From assembly GCA_035622175.1 (NCBI GenBank), contig DASPVV010000081.1, forward strand, positions 1 to 64,000: a DNA stretch of 64,000 nt. Reading direction: 5' to 3'. The notes under the pieces were generated by a model, which did not search any database, had not been told where the DNA came from, and was given only the letters and a program-made list of their open reading frames with translations. Every line of letters starts with the position of its first letter. The first letter of the stretch is position 1. Made by a program: the position numbers and the translations under genes. Positions 1 to 8,475 of this stretch are shown piece by piece. This stretch comes from JAFAGX01 sp035622175. GTDB taxonomy: Bacteria > Acidobacteriota > Terriglobia > Terriglobales > Acidobacteriaceae.

Positions 1-141
1 GCCGATGCGTTCGCCGACGATCTTTCCGACTGCTTCAATTTCAGCCAGACCCCGCTGACGTTCCAGTCTATTGCCGCACCTCTTGGTGCAGACGACTTCC
101 TGAAGGACACGACCCCCCCGACCGACCCCGATGACGACTAA
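1..141 (+). CDS. C-terminus of a probable phosphoesterase (phospholipase C / acid phosphatase-like), 5' end outside window
   Basis: Frame 1 is open from the first base and ends with TAA at 139-141, giving the last 46 residues of a protein whose start lies outside the window. The segment LSDCFNFSQTPLTF resembles the C-terminal (L)xDxFDFSQxPxxF element that closes many proteins of the alkaline phosphatase/phospholipase C phosphoesterase family. The tail is acidic and proline-rich (DTTPPTDPDDD). The catalytic part is not visible, so the family call rests on this one element. Confidence 0.5.
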   Translation, partial: ADAFADDLSDCFNFSQTPLTFQSIAAPLGADDFLKDTTPPTDPDDD

Positions 142-297
142 GGCGGCAGGATTGCGACCTCCCGCGGAGCGTGCTTCAAGGGGCCCTATCCTGGACTGAA
201 CAGGCCCTCAGGTAGGGGCAGCGCTCTCGGGCGACTCGCGGTCACGACCCTCGCACCCGTGGCATAATGTCGGAAGTCGAGTGACCGGAGCTGAAGT

Positions 298-1440
298 ATG
301 AGCACACAGGTGGAACCTGTCGCCAAGACATTGCCAGCACGCTATTACACCGATCCCGAAGTCTTCCGCGAGGAGATGGAGCGATTCTTCTGCCAATCCT
401 GGGTTTGTGCCGGACGTGCGGCTCAGATCCCGAAGGTCGGGGACTATTTTCTGCGCGAAATTGCGGGTGAGAGCATCATCATCACTCGTGACCAGGGTGG
501 CGCGGTACGGGCCTTCTTCAATGTCTGCCGCCATCGCGGCACTCGCATTGCCACGGTGCCGGAGGGAAGCTTCGCCGGGCGCATACAGTGTGGATACCAC
601 GGTTGGACTTATGGTCTCGACGGGCGGCTGATTGGGGCGCCCCATATGGAGGAAAGTTCCGGCTTCTGCCGCGAGGATTATCCTCTGAACAAGGTGCAGG
701 CAGCCGAGTGGGACGGACACATTTTTATCAATTTGGATCCTCAGCCCGAGCCCCTCGAGAAACAACTCGATGACTTACCGCAGAAGTTTCGTCCTTGGGG
801 CATGGCCGAGTTGCGTCTGTATAAACGCATGGTGTACGGGGTCAAGGCGAATTGGAAGCTGATTATCTTGAACTATAACGAGTGCCTGCATTGTCCTGTG
901 CTGCACCCTACGCTCAATCGCTTTACCAACTATTTGCGCGCCGACAACGAGGTTCCCCATCCCACCTACATTGGGGGCGCGATGGGTTTCCGCAACGGCG
1001 CCGGGACGATGAGTGTGGACGGCCAGCGCAGGCGCGATTTCCTTCCCGGCCTTAGTGGGGAAGAATGCCAGAAGGTTTGCTACTACGCGGTTTATCCCAA
1101 CCTTTTGCTCAGCCTGCATCCGGACTACATGATGACGCACACGCTCTGGCCACGCGCGGTGGACGCTACCGAGATCGTCTGCGAGTGGCACTTCCATCCT
1201 GCAGAAATGGCGAAGGGCAATTTCGAGGCCAACGATGCCATCGATTTCTGGGACCTCACGAACCGAGAGGACTGGGGTATCTCTGAGCTCTCGCAATTGG
1301 GAATTCAATCGCGTGCGTATCGGCCAGGACCCTACTCGGGCAGGGAGGCGCTGCTTCATGCCTTTGACGCCGTGGTCCTCGAGCGAGAGCGGCAACGCAA
1401 GGGCCGCCGTCGTTCGGGCGACAGCGATGCCGAAAGCTGA
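298..1440 (+). CDS. Rieske-type aromatic-ring-hydroxylating / betaine-demethylase-like oxygenase, alpha subunit
   Basis: Predicted 380-residue oxygenase component that would use a Rieske [2Fe-2S] cluster and a mononuclear iron to hydroxylate or demethylate a small substrate. The Rieske ligands are visible as C77-x-H79 (CRHRG) and C98-x2-H101 (CGYHGW). The catalytic-iron motif is N194-E195-C-L-H198-x4-H203-P, followed by a SRPBCC-type C-terminal domain. Length and motif spacing fit the GbcA/stachydrine demethylase side of the family, but the substrate cannot be read from sequence. No reductase or ferredoxin gene is adjacent, so electrons must come from elsewhere. A CATAAT box at 263-268 and a GGAG about 8 bases before the ATG support the start. 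The gene converges on the next one. Confidence 0.88.
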   Translation: MSTQVEPVAKTLPARYYTDPEVFREEMERFFCQSWVCAGRAAQIPKVGDYFLREIAGESIIITRDQGGAVRAFFNVCRHRGTRIATVPEGSFAGRIQCGYHGWTYGLDGRLIGAPHMEESSGFCREDYPLNKVQAAEWDGHIFINLDPQPEPLEKQLDDLPQKFRPWGMAELRLYKRMVYGVKANWKLIILNYNECLHCPVLHPTLNRFTNYLRADNEVPHPTYIGGAMGFRNGAGTMSVDGQRRRDFLPGLSGEECQKVCYYAVYPNLLLSLHPDYMMTHTLWPRAVDATEIVCEWHFHPAEMAKGNFEANDAIDFWDLTNREDWGISELSQLGIQSRAYRPGPYSGREALLHAFDAVVLERERQRKGRRRSGDSDAES

Positions 1441-1497
1441 GGCGTCTGCTGCGGCGCGGACCGAGCTCTTCCGCATGGGAAGTTCGCCGGTTCTTGG

Positions 1498-2574
1498 TCA
1501 ACCGGCTTCCGACGTGGGAATCACGATGGTGGCTTCGGCTTTTTCGCTCTCCTCGGCCACCTTTCGCAGTGACAGTCGTTCGCGATGAGCCAGCAACAGA
1601 CCCACCGGGGTTACTGCCACGAAACTGACCAGCCACAGCAGAATGCCGCAACTCACGGCTAATTCCCGTGGCACTTGGAAGACCTTGTCCAGGGCCTCAA
1701 TGGTCGCAAGCTGCGAGCCGCCACCGACGCCAGGCAACTGTAGCATGGAGCCGACCATGCTCGAGCCCATCAGCAAGAGCACCTGGGTGACACTCATCGC
1801 CTGCATCGGTGCGCCATAGGCGTGGGTTACTTGCTGATAGGAGACCGCGATCAGCCACCACATTCCAAGCGAAATCAGCGCCAGTTGCAGAAACGACAAC
1901 GGACCATGGATCGTATGCAGCCCGCGAGCAAATTCCCGCACCCGCTGTGCGATGCGATGACCAAGATTCCGCGCCAGGTGGGAAAGGCGCTTTTCCGTCC
2001 AGTCCGCAATCCTGGGTCCCTGGTAACTCACCAGCATGGCGATGGTGAACAAGAGAAGGACCAGGCCGGACAGAAGATATCCCGTCACGTGCAGCCAATG
2101 GTAATAGATGGGGCGCGCCGCAGCGAACGCCCGCAATTTCGTAGGCAGGAAGATCCCGCCCACGATCAAGACCGTGAACGCGCCCAAGTCGAAGATGCGT
2201 TCCACGGTCCACACTGCCAGCTGCGACGCAAAGCTGAGGTTGACGCGCCGGGCGATCAGGTACGGACGGATCAATTCTCCCGGACGGCCCAGCACTACAA
2301 GTCCGGTAAACCCTACCACGGTGGGAGCGATCAGTGCCGCCGTGGAAGCGTGCTTGCGTGCCGGCCGGAGGAAGATCTTCCAGCGCAGGGCGCGAAGAAG
2401 GTAAGCCAAATAAATCAGCAGGATCCCTTGCCCGACATTGCGCCAGCTCACCTCCCGGGTGTGCTCCAGGAACTTGCTCCAATCAAACGTCCGCCATTCC
2501 CGGAACTGCAGATACACCAGTAGCAGGAGGACCGCCAAGAGCAGTCCGTAAATCGTGCTGCGCTGCTTATTCAT
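1498..2574 (-). CDS. Flippase-like integral membrane protein (lysylphosphatidylglycerol synthase TM region family, UPF0104)
   Basis: 358 residues with about eight hydrophobic segments and the family signature near residues 105-120 (VVLGRPGELIRPYLIARR), a glycine-rich loop typical of the LPG_synthase_TM/UPF0104 family. A later motif, LPGVGGGSQLATIEAL, is also typical. Members without the soluble aminoacyl-transferase domain, as here, are thought to flip or transport lipids or polyprenyl-linked glycans in the inner membrane. Starts with ATG at 2574 (MNKQRS) and ends in a short charged tail. Substrate unknown. It is transcribed in the same direction as the lytic transglycosylase upstream, with about 150 bases between them. 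Confidence 0.82.
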   Translation of the reverse strand: MNKQRSTIYGLLLAVLLLLVYLQFREWRTFDWSKFLEHTREVSWRNVGQGILLIYLAYLLRALRWKIFLRPARKHASTAALIAPTVVGFTGLVVLGRPGELIRPYLIARRVNLSFASQLAVWTVERIFDLGAFTVLIVGGIFLPTKLRAFAAARPIYYHWLHVTGYLLSGLVLLLFTIAMLVSYQGPRIADWTEKRLSHLARNLGHRIAQRVREFARGLHTIHGPLSFLQLALISLGMWWLIAVSYQQVTHAYGAPMQAMSVTQVLLLMGSSMVGSMLQLPGVGGGSQLATIEALDKVFQVPRELAVSCGILLWLVSFVAVTPVGLLLAHRERLSLRKVAEESEKAEATIVIPTSEAG

Positions 2575-2722
2575 CGAGTGCGGAATTCTGGCCGGTACCG
2601 AACACAGGGTTTGCCTGTCCCAAGGTAAACGACCTAGGCGCGGGGGTCAAACCCGCCGGTTGCGGCCGTTGCGGTCGACAATCATGGCCCCGGAAATCTC
2701 AACCCGGGTTGTCGAGCTGAGA

Positions 2723-3481
2723 TTAGGGGACTCGCGCACGAGTGGTGTGTTGTTCGGAGTCGGCAAGCACCGTGCGTTTGGGTTTTGAGGCGGGATGCCC
2801 GGTTCCGCCGGAGGGCACGGTGTTTTTGGCGGCTGCCGTCTTGCGTTGGGCCAGCTTCTTGCGATTGAAATCCCGGACGATCTTTGCCACGTAAGCCCGG
2901 GTCTCTGGATAGGGAGGGACGCCAGCATACCGTTCGACCGGACGCGAGCCCGCATTGTAAGCCGCTAACGCCTTGAGCAAATCGAAGTTGTAGCGCTCCA
3001 GCAGTTCCCGCAGGTAGCGGGTACCGCCCTCGACATTGGCGCTCGGATCGAAGGCGTTCCTCACCCCCAGTTTCGATGAAGTCTCAGGCATCAGTTGCAT
3101 CAGGCCTTGAGCGCCCTTCGGTGACACCGCCATCGGGTTGAAGCCGCTCTCGGCGTGGATGACGCTGTTTACTAAATCAGGATCGAGGTGATAGCGCCGA
3201 CTGGCCTGCGTAACCAGGTCGGGCACTTTCTGTCCATCTTCCCCAGCGATTGGTTCGGCTGGTTCGGCATCGGGCTCAAAGTGATCGATCTCACTGCTTG
3301 GCACATCGACGTATTCGCTCTCACCGGCGCCAAGATAAAGACGCATCACCGAGCCCAGCTCTTCGCGCCTTTCATGCCGAATGGAGAAACCGTTGCGCAA
3401 CACAGCGACGTCAGACCCGAGCCCGGGAATGGACACAACCACGAGGGCCAGGCCGAAAGCGACTTTTCCTACGATGGTCAT
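2723..3481 (-). CDS. Lytic transglycosylase with C-terminal SLT domain
   Basis: 252 residues. An N-terminal hydrophobic segment (about 5-22) directs export. Residues about 90-205 form a Slt-type goose-lysozyme-like domain with catalytic Glu111 in HAESGFNP, the GLMQLMP motif and ALAAYNAG. The enzyme would cleave the MurNAc-GlcNAc bond of peptidoglycan non-hydrolytically to give 1,6-anhydro ends in the periplasm. The region between signal and SLT domain is short and acidic, and the C-terminus is basic. It shares strand with the flippase-like gene. Starts with ATG at 3481; the family call is secure, the cellular role (recycling, secretion or division) is not. Confidence 0.9.
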   Translation of the reverse strand: MTIVGKVAFGLALVVVSIPGLGSDVAVLRNGFSIRHERREELGSVMRLYLGAGESEYVDVPSSEIDHFEPDAEPAEPIAGEDGQKVPDLVTQASRRYHLDPDLVNSVIHAESGFNPMAVSPKGAQGLMQLMPETSSKLGVRNAFDPSANVEGGTRYLRELLERYNFDLLKALAAYNAGSRPVERYAGVPPYPETRAYVAKIVRDFNRKKLAQRKTAAAKNTVPSGGTGHPASKPKRTVLADSEQHTTRARVP

Positions 3482-3607
3482 CGGCTCGTCTCAACCGGGG
3501 AGTTCTCTCTCGCCCTGCTCGGAATGACGATTCCTCTCTCGGCCAGCCCTGGAACCGGCGTCAAGACAACCGGAGGGTAGAACGAACCGATCCTATCAGC
3601 ACACTCC

Positions 3608-4450
3608 TCAGTCGCCTAGCACCTGGTTGATCGCAGCAGCAACCCCGTTTTGATCATTGGCCCGGGTCACGCTCCAGCCCTTCATCCGCAGGTCTTCCGC
3701 TGCATTTCCCATAATAAACGGGAGTCCCGCAAAGGCAAGCATTTCGACGTCATTATAGTTGTCACCAATGGCCATGACCCGTTCGCGAGGCAGACCACGG
3801 TACTTGGCCCAGCGCTCAAGCGCATGCCCTTTGGAACATTCTTTGTTCAGAACGTCCACGATCGAAAGATCGCGCAACGGATACTCCGTGCGCAGGACGG
3901 TAATCTCTGGTTGCAGCCTGCACGCGGCAAGATCTTGGAGGGCGCGGTGCATGTGGGCGATGCTGCCGCAGAACATGGCCTGAACCGGGTCGCTCGTGAG
4001 CGAATTCTCAAGGGGAACAACAAAATCGATGTATTCCATGTTCTTCTCCAGCCAGCGCCGAATGCTGTTGTTCAGCTCGCGCATGTGCTCGAGCACGATG
4101 GCTCCCTTGCCATCCACATCGAAGGTCAGAACCGTGTTTCCGCGAAATTCGCGCATGGCAGCACAGAGTTGGCGGCAGGTGTCGCGCGGCAAAAAATCCC
4201 GATGGAAGGTCTCTCCGGACAGCGAACGCGTGATGGCGCCGTTGGAGCTGATCAGCCACAGGTCAAAACCGAGTTGCTGGGCGATGGGGAGAGCAAAAGC
4301 ATGGCGCCGGCCGGTGACCAGCATGATTTCGATCCCTTCTCGGTGGGCACGGCGCATGGCTGCTAGGTCAGCCTCGGAGATCTCGTATTGAGGATTCAGC
4401 AAGGTACCGTCAATGTCGGCAGCCAGGAGGCGGATGGCAGGTCTCACCAT
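3608..4450 (-). CDS. HAD-superfamily hydrolase, Cof type
   Basis: 280 residues of the Cof/type IIB branch of the haloacid dehalogenase superfamily, cytoplasmic sugar-phosphate or nucleotide phosphatases. Motif I is DIDGTLLN with nucleophile Asp12 and Asp14, motif II the Thr of LVTGRR, motif III Lys near KGHAL, and motif IV GDNYNDVEML near residues 228-237. The C2-type cap lies between motifs II and III, giving the usual family length. It starts with ATG-GTG at 4450. The exact substrate cannot be predicted; these enzymes are typically promiscuous. It is divergently arranged with the membrane TPR gene. Confidence 0.9.
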   Translation of the reverse strand: MVRPAIRLLAADIDGTLLNPQYEISEADLAAMRRAHREGIEIMLVTGRRHAFALPIAQQLGFDLWLISSNGAITRSLSGETFHRDFLPRDTCRQLCAAMREFRGNTVLTFDVDGKGAIVLEHMRELNNSIRRWLEKNMEYIDFVVPLENSLTSDPVQAMFCGSIAHMHRALQDLAACRLQPEITVLRTEYPLRDLSIVDVLNKECSKGHALERWAKYRGLPRERVMAIGDNYNDVEMLAFAGLPFIMGNAAEDLRMKGWSVTRANDQNGVAAAINQVLGD

Positions 4451-4513
4451 TCGTCATTCTAGCAAGGGCCTGCAGAATCAGGCTTACGCGCTTAGCCATT
4501 CGCTAGCCGATCT

Positions 4514-4544
4514 CTGACACGGGGGACGAGAGACCTGCTATAGT
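4514..4544 (+). promoter_or_regulatory. Candidate promoter of the membrane TPR gene
   Basis: CTGACA (4514-4519) and TATAGT (4539-4544) are separated by 19 bases. The -10 box ends only 12 bases before the ATG at 4557, and there is no Shine-Dalgarno sequence, so the transcript would be nearly leaderless. The spacing is at the long end of the usual range. Confidence 0.45.
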
Positions 4545-4556
4545 TCGCATCAGCCG

Positions 4557-5294
4557 ATGGGATCCTTACTCTTCTTTGCCTTCTCGTGGTGGGCCATCTT
4601 GCTGCGAGTGGTGGCCATCGTTCACTTCATCCGGCGTCGTCCGGATTTCTTTTGGCTCTGGATTATCCTGATTCACTGGTTGGGCGCGCTCGTATACATC
4701 GCGGTCGAGGTGATCCCTGACGCTGGATTGATGCGGCAATCCTTCAAAGTATTCCCTCGTCGTAAGCGAATTCGTGAACTAGAGTTGGCCATTCTAGACA
4801 ACCCCTCCGCCGGCAATTATGAAGAACTTGCCGACCTGTATCTCGAAGAAGGCAGTTTCGCGCGCGCCCGTCAGGCATACGACCGAGCTATCTCTTCTCG
4901 CACCGATTCGCCCGATCCTTTCTACCGCCGCGGCATTGCCGAGATTGAGCTCGGAGACTTTGCTGCCGCGATTGCGGATCTCGAGCCGGTCGTAGCCAAA
5001 GACCCCAAGTATGACTTCCAGCGTGCTGCCGCCCTGCTGGCTCATGCCTACGCGAACATGGGACTCGCGGCGAAAGCGGAGGCCTTGTTTCAGGAGGTCA
5101 CAAAGGTTTCAACATCCTCGGAAACCTACTACAACTATGCCTGTTTCTTGGCCTCGCAGCAGCGAAAGGCGGAGGCGCAGGAATGGGCAAGGCGCATTCT
5201 GGCCAAGGGAGGGACCATGCCCGGATACTTGCGGCGTCGCGAACGTCCTTGGTTCAGCAAAGCGAACGCCCTCCTACGGCGTCTGTCCGCCTGA
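4557..5294 (+). CDS. Membrane-anchored TPR protein
   Basis: 245 residues. Two hydrophobic segments at about 4-22 and 30-52 (LLFFAFSWWAILLRVVAI; FWLWIILIHWLGALVYIAV) form a hairpin resembling the N-terminal segment of cardiolipin-synthase-like proteins. A basic linker (FPRRKRIRE) follows, then about four tetratricopeptide repeats from residue 85 to 230, for example YEELADLYLEEGSFARARQAYDRAI. The repeats would face the cytoplasm and serve as a protein-interaction scaffold. No catalytic motif is seen. A -10-like TATAGT lies immediately upstream. Function unknown; the architecture is clear. Confidence 0.8.
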   Translation: MGSLLFFAFSWWAILLRVVAIVHFIRRRPDFFWLWIILIHWLGALVYIAVEVIPDAGLMRQSFKVFPRRKRIRELELAILDNPSAGNYEELADLYLEEGSFARARQAYDRAISSRTDSPDPFYRRGIAEIELGDFAAAIADLEPVVAKDPKYDFQRAAALLAHAYANMGLAAKAEALFQEVTKVSTSSETYYNYACFLASQQRKAEAQEWARRILAKGGTMPGYLRRRERPWFSKANALLRRLSA

Positions 5295-5760
5295 ATGGCG
5301 GGAGTTCGGGGTGGTGCATGGCAAGGCTTACGCTGCCGTCTCTGCCGGAATACGGGCAACTGGAGTCGACTATGGTTGGCCGATCGGAGCGCATGAAACC
5401 GACTGCCTTCCGACCTAATAAGGTTAGAGAAACGACTAAGGTTAGAGAAACGACCCCAGGGCTGAGTCAAAATACCTACCCTGGCCCGCGGGTTTCCAGG
5501 GCTTCTGCCCTGAAAATACAGTATCAGCCCGATAGCTGGCCCCCCTCCCGATCGAGTATGAATAACCTAACCCCAACGCGAAGGAGACGGATGGCAGGCG
5601 TTGGTGACCTCCCCTTTTGTTCCTGGCGCCTGCCGCCTTCCCGCTAGCAGATCCTCCCGGCGGAGCGGTGCTCTCTCCTATCCTCTTTTGGCATCTGCCC
5701 GCTAGACAATACGCAAGTATTGAGAGCTCAAGTCCGAGAAGCGGTATCCGCCCGAGCGAA
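5295..5760. other. Gene-poor stretch with one tandem duplication
   Basis: No convincing coding sequence was found on either strand; the open frames here lack recognisable motifs. The region holds the 18-bp tandem duplication at 5419-5454. It separates the membrane TPR gene from the oppositely oriented zinc-ribbon gene, so terminators for both would be expected, but no hairpin followed by a T run was seen. Confidence 0.5.
5419..5454. repeat. Perfect 2 x 18-bp tandem repeat
   Basis: The unit TAAGGTTAGAGAAACGAC occurs at 5419-5436 and again at 5437-5454 without mismatch. It lies in non-coding DNA. Similar short tandem duplications occur at 11565-11582, 17529-17558 and 39755-39781. Confidence 0.9.
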
Positions 5761-6042
5761 CTAAGAATCGGTTGGCAGTTGCTGCCCAGCCACTTCCCGG
5801 GTGAGGGCAACGGGAACCAGTGGGACTAAGGTTACGCCTTGGCTCAAATCGAAGGTCAAGGAAAGAGTGGAGGAACAATGCCCGCACAACCAGAAATGGG
5901 CGATTCGGCGGACCAGCTTTCGCGACGAGGCCTTGGATTTGTCGTCGACAGCGTGACAGCGCACCTCAAATTGAAACAGTCGTCCGTCGAAAAGGTAGTG
6001 CAGAGGAGCCGCGCATGCCGGATTTGCGCATTGGGTCATCAT
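5761..6042 (-). CDS. Small zinc-ribbon-like protein
   Basis: A 93-residue frame beginning at ATG 6042 (MMTQCANPAC) and ending with TAG at 5761. It has a Cys5-x4-Cys10 pair (CANPAC) and a Cys53-x2-Cys56 pair (WLCGHC) separated by about 43 residues, the layout of a small treble-clef or zinc-ribbon fold. Between them is a hydrophobic/aromatic strand pattern (LHYLFDGRLFQFEV). I recall similar short proteins as conserved hypotheticals in Acidobacteriota, often with the HFWLCGHC element. The open frame extends further upstream, but residues before the ATG show no pattern. No good Shine-Dalgarno is visible. It is on the same strand as the receiver-only regulator, 167 bases downstream of it. Function unknown; DNA, RNA or protein binding is possible. 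Confidence 0.65.
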   Translation of the reverse strand: MMTQCANPACAAPLHYLFDGRLFQFEVRCHAVDDKSKASSRKLVRRIAHFWLCGHCSSTLSLTFDLSQGVTLVPLVPVALTREVAGQQLPTDS

Positions 6043-6209
6043 TGGGGTAATCAACCATTGAGCGGATCGGCGCCGATTCCTTCTATATCTCACAAATCCT
6101 GTGCCGGTCGAATACAGTGAATGCTGTATTCTTGTTTGTAGGAGTGCCGTCTCGCTGGGCCCGAGCCGAATGGAATGCCAACCCACTGGGAGGTCGGTCG
6201 CCGAGGCCC

Positions 6210-6677
6210 TCAGGGTTGGCTGACAGGAAAAGATTTCTTTCCGCGAAAGAACGTTCCACCTTCGAGCACTGCTTCCACCGCGTGGATAAGATCGCGGCCG
6301 GCTTCGCTTTTGCATACCGCGCCGCGAATCGCACGATTGGGGATGCTGTCGAGAAGGTCATCGGAAAGATGCAAGGAGAAGAGGATAATGGGGATGTCGG
6401 GGCGGAAAGCCGCAATGCGAGTGGCAGCCTCGATGCCATTCATCGTGGGCATGGCAACGTCGAGGATGATGACATCTGGGCGGCATTCGATGGCTCGATC
6501 CACTGCTTCTTTACCATTGCTGGCCTCCGCGCACACCCGCCAGTCGGATCGGACTTCGAGTAGGTTGCGAATTCCCAATCTCATGACTTCGTGATCGTCG
6601 GCAACGAGGATTCTAATGGTGGAGGCCGGATCCTTGAGGGGAAAATGCCGCGGTTCAGGGTTCGTCATCGGAGTCAT
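6210..6677 (-). CDS. Single-domain response regulator (receiver only, NarL/FixJ-like)
   Basis: 155 residues containing one receiver domain at about 21-140: acidic pair Asp27-Asp28 (VADDHE), phospho-acceptor Asp73 (IILDVAMP) and the conserved Lys in VCKSEAG. The sequence of the receiver is of the NarL/FixJ type, which normally continues into a LuxR-type helix-turn-helix. Here the frame stops 16 residues after the last receiver helix, and no helix-turn-helix is found in any frame in the next 150 bases. The protein would therefore signal by protein contact or act as a phosphate sink. No histidine kinase gene is in the window. Starts with ATG at 6677; a second ATG lies three codons later. Confidence 0.82.
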   Translation of the reverse strand: MTPMTNPEPRHFPLKDPASTIRILVADDHEVMRLGIRNLLEVRSDWRVCAEASNGKEAVDRAIECRPDVIILDVAMPTMNGIEAATRIAAFRPDIPIILFSLHLSDDLLDSIPNRAIRGAVCKSEAGRDLIHAVEAVLEGGTFFRGKKSFPVSQP

Positions 6678-7220
6678 GTACTGGTGTACATCCTTGTGTC
6701 CGCTGCGGCCGCATCGGCCAGATTGGGGAACTACGCCGCAGGCAATTTCGTATCTTCTCTCGGTGGCGCTTTGATCCGGGCGCTTCCTTTTTTGGATGTC
6801 GCCGCTGCACTCAGAAAGCGTTGTCCATTATTCTGGTTTCGGCGAAACAGACAATGGCTCCCGCGGGTAGGGCTTTGGCACCATAGTTGTAAGCCGCGAG
6901 GGCGATGCGAAAATGAAGAGCTGGGAGCAACTCGAGTACGACGACGACACCTGCCGGGCATGAGTCGGGCGTAGGGGACCCCTCCATGGGCTTGGAAGGG
7001 GGGAGCGCGTCCGGCGAAATTTCGGCAACCGGGGCGCTATCGGCGGTGCGCGCGCCGGCGTCTAATAGAATAGAGGCCTGCAAGCGCCCGGAAATCCTCG
7101 GCTCGCAGCGTAGTCCTAAGGGTCGGAAGTCAGAACTGTGTTTCCTGTTTTCGAAGGACTGGGAGCCGGGTTTGATCCCGCAAGCGAGGCAGCAGCTTCC
7201 TAAATCCTGAGTCGAACAGC
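6678..7220. other. Gene-poor stretch between the receiver gene and the permease pair
   Basis: Nothing on either strand was recognised as a gene. A 90-codon minus-strand frame at 6811-7083 has a hydrophobic segment but no motif I know and no clear ribosome binding site. The region must hold the divergent promoters of the receiver gene and the permease operon; no strong -35/-10 pair was found. Confidence 0.4.
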
Positions 7221-8471
7221 ATGCGTCTTCTCCTGGATATCTTTGCGCAGACCTTGCGCACGCTTTGGGAACACAAGTTGCGTTCCTTCCTTACCATGTT
7301 CGGCATCGCCTGGGGTCTTGGATCTTTGCTGCTGCTCGTGGGTTTGGGAGAGGGCTTTAGAAGCGGTCAGCGTAAGCAATTCAATGAACTGGGCGAAAAC
7401 GTCATGTTCATCTGGGGGGGACGCGCCCCCGCGGTGAACGGAAGCTTCACCAGCATGCGGCAGTACTATCTGTCCTTCCAAGACTATGAGGACATTGTCG
7501 CTCAATGTCCCGACGTCCAACTTGCCGTTCCCGTAATTCAGCGCAGCGACGTGCGTGCGGTCAGCGACTTTTATCAAAGCAGTGGCCAGATGCTCGGGGT
7601 TTTGCCGAATTTCAACCGGATCCGGTACACGCCGATGGCGGAAGGTCGTTGGTTGAACGACCTCGACATTGTCCAGAGACGACGAGTGATCGTGCTCGGG
7701 GACGAGACGCGACGTCTTTTATTTCCTGGGCGTCCCGCCATCGGCAGCACCCTGCTGCTGAACGGAGTCCGCTTTCAAGTTATTGGCACGCTCGAACGCA
7801 TCGGACACGGCGAGAATACAAACCAGAACTTAAAGAACTTTATGCCGTACACCACCATGCACGAGAACTTTCCCCCCCTGAACGTGGGTGAAGTTCGTGA
7901 CGCCATCTCCGCTATCAACTATCAGCCCACGTCACGGGCACGGCATGAGGCAGCCAGGTCGGAGGTGCACAAGGTCATCGCTCGCAACCACGGATTTGAC
8001 GATCGCGACCTCGACGCCTTCGACGAATGGGACACGGTCAAGACCGTCGATCAGATTGGCAAGATCTTCGATGTGATGGATTTTTTCCTGGGTAGCGTTG
8101 GACTGGTAACGCTGGCTTTGGGAGCCATCGGTATCATCAATATCATGCTGGTGTCGGTCGCCGATCGTACCCGGGAGATCGGTTTGCGGAAGGCCGTGGG
8201 AGCCACCAACCGCAACATCTTGTTCCAGTTCTTTTCCGAAGGGGCATTCTTAACCCTGCTCAGTGGAGGAATCGGTATGGCGGCAGCGGCGGCGCTGATG
8301 GCCGCCTTGTCGACCTTGCCTTCCCCGCCGGGATGGGACACTCCGAAACTGGTGCCTGCCACCGCCGTTCTGGCCACGGTCTCGCTTGCCATTGCCGGCA
8401 TTGCCGCCGGGTTATATCCGGCTCACAAAGCTGCTATGTTACCGCCGGTCGAGGCGCTTCGCCGGGAATAG
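7221..8471 (+). CDS. MacB/FtsX-type ABC transporter permease (first of pair)
   Basis: 416 residues with the four-helix MacB layout: one N-terminal transmembrane segment (about 18-42, LRSFLTMFGIAWGLGSLLLL), a large periplasmic MacB_PCD-like domain (about 45-265), and three C-terminal segments containing the FtsX signature (IGIINIMLVSVADRTREIGLRKAVGA). Such permeases couple cytoplasmic ATP hydrolysis to mechanical work in the periplasm, for efflux of macrolides, peptides or lipoproteins. The second permease gene follows after 4 bases, so the two form one operon and probably one heterodimer. No ATPase or membrane-fusion gene is adjacent in the window. Confidence 0.9.
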   Translation: MRLLLDIFAQTLRTLWEHKLRSFLTMFGIAWGLGSLLLLVGLGEGFRSGQRKQFNELGENVMFIWGGRAPAVNGSFTSMRQYYLSFQDYEDIVAQCPDVQLAVPVIQRSDVRAVSDFYQSSGQMLGVLPNFNRIRYTPMAEGRWLNDLDIVQRRRVIVLGDETRRLLFPGRPAIGSTLLLNGVRFQVIGTLERIGHGENTNQNLKNFMPYTTMHENFPPLNVGEVRDAISAINYQPTSRARHEAARSEVHKVIARNHGFDDRDLDAFDEWDTVKTVDQIGKIFDVMDFFLGSVGLVTLALGAIGIINIMLVSVADRTREIGLRKAVGATNRNILFQFFSEGAFLTLLSGGIGMAAAAALMAALSTLPSPPGWDTPKLVPATAVLATVSLAIAGIAAGLYPAHKAAMLPPVEALRRE

Positions 8472-8475
8472 AGCC

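Noticed and set aside
1256..1651. Long minus-strand frame overlapping the end of the Rieske gene and the flippase gene
   Set aside because: Arg/Pro/Ser-rich shadow translation of high-GC coding sequence on the other strand; no motif.
6811..7083. 90-codon minus-strand frame with a hydrophobic segment (VVVVLELLPALHF) and ALAAYNYGA, resembling a transglycosylase AAYNAG motif
   Set aside because: No signal, no catalytic Glu motif, no Shine-Dalgarno and only a few matching residues; probably chance.
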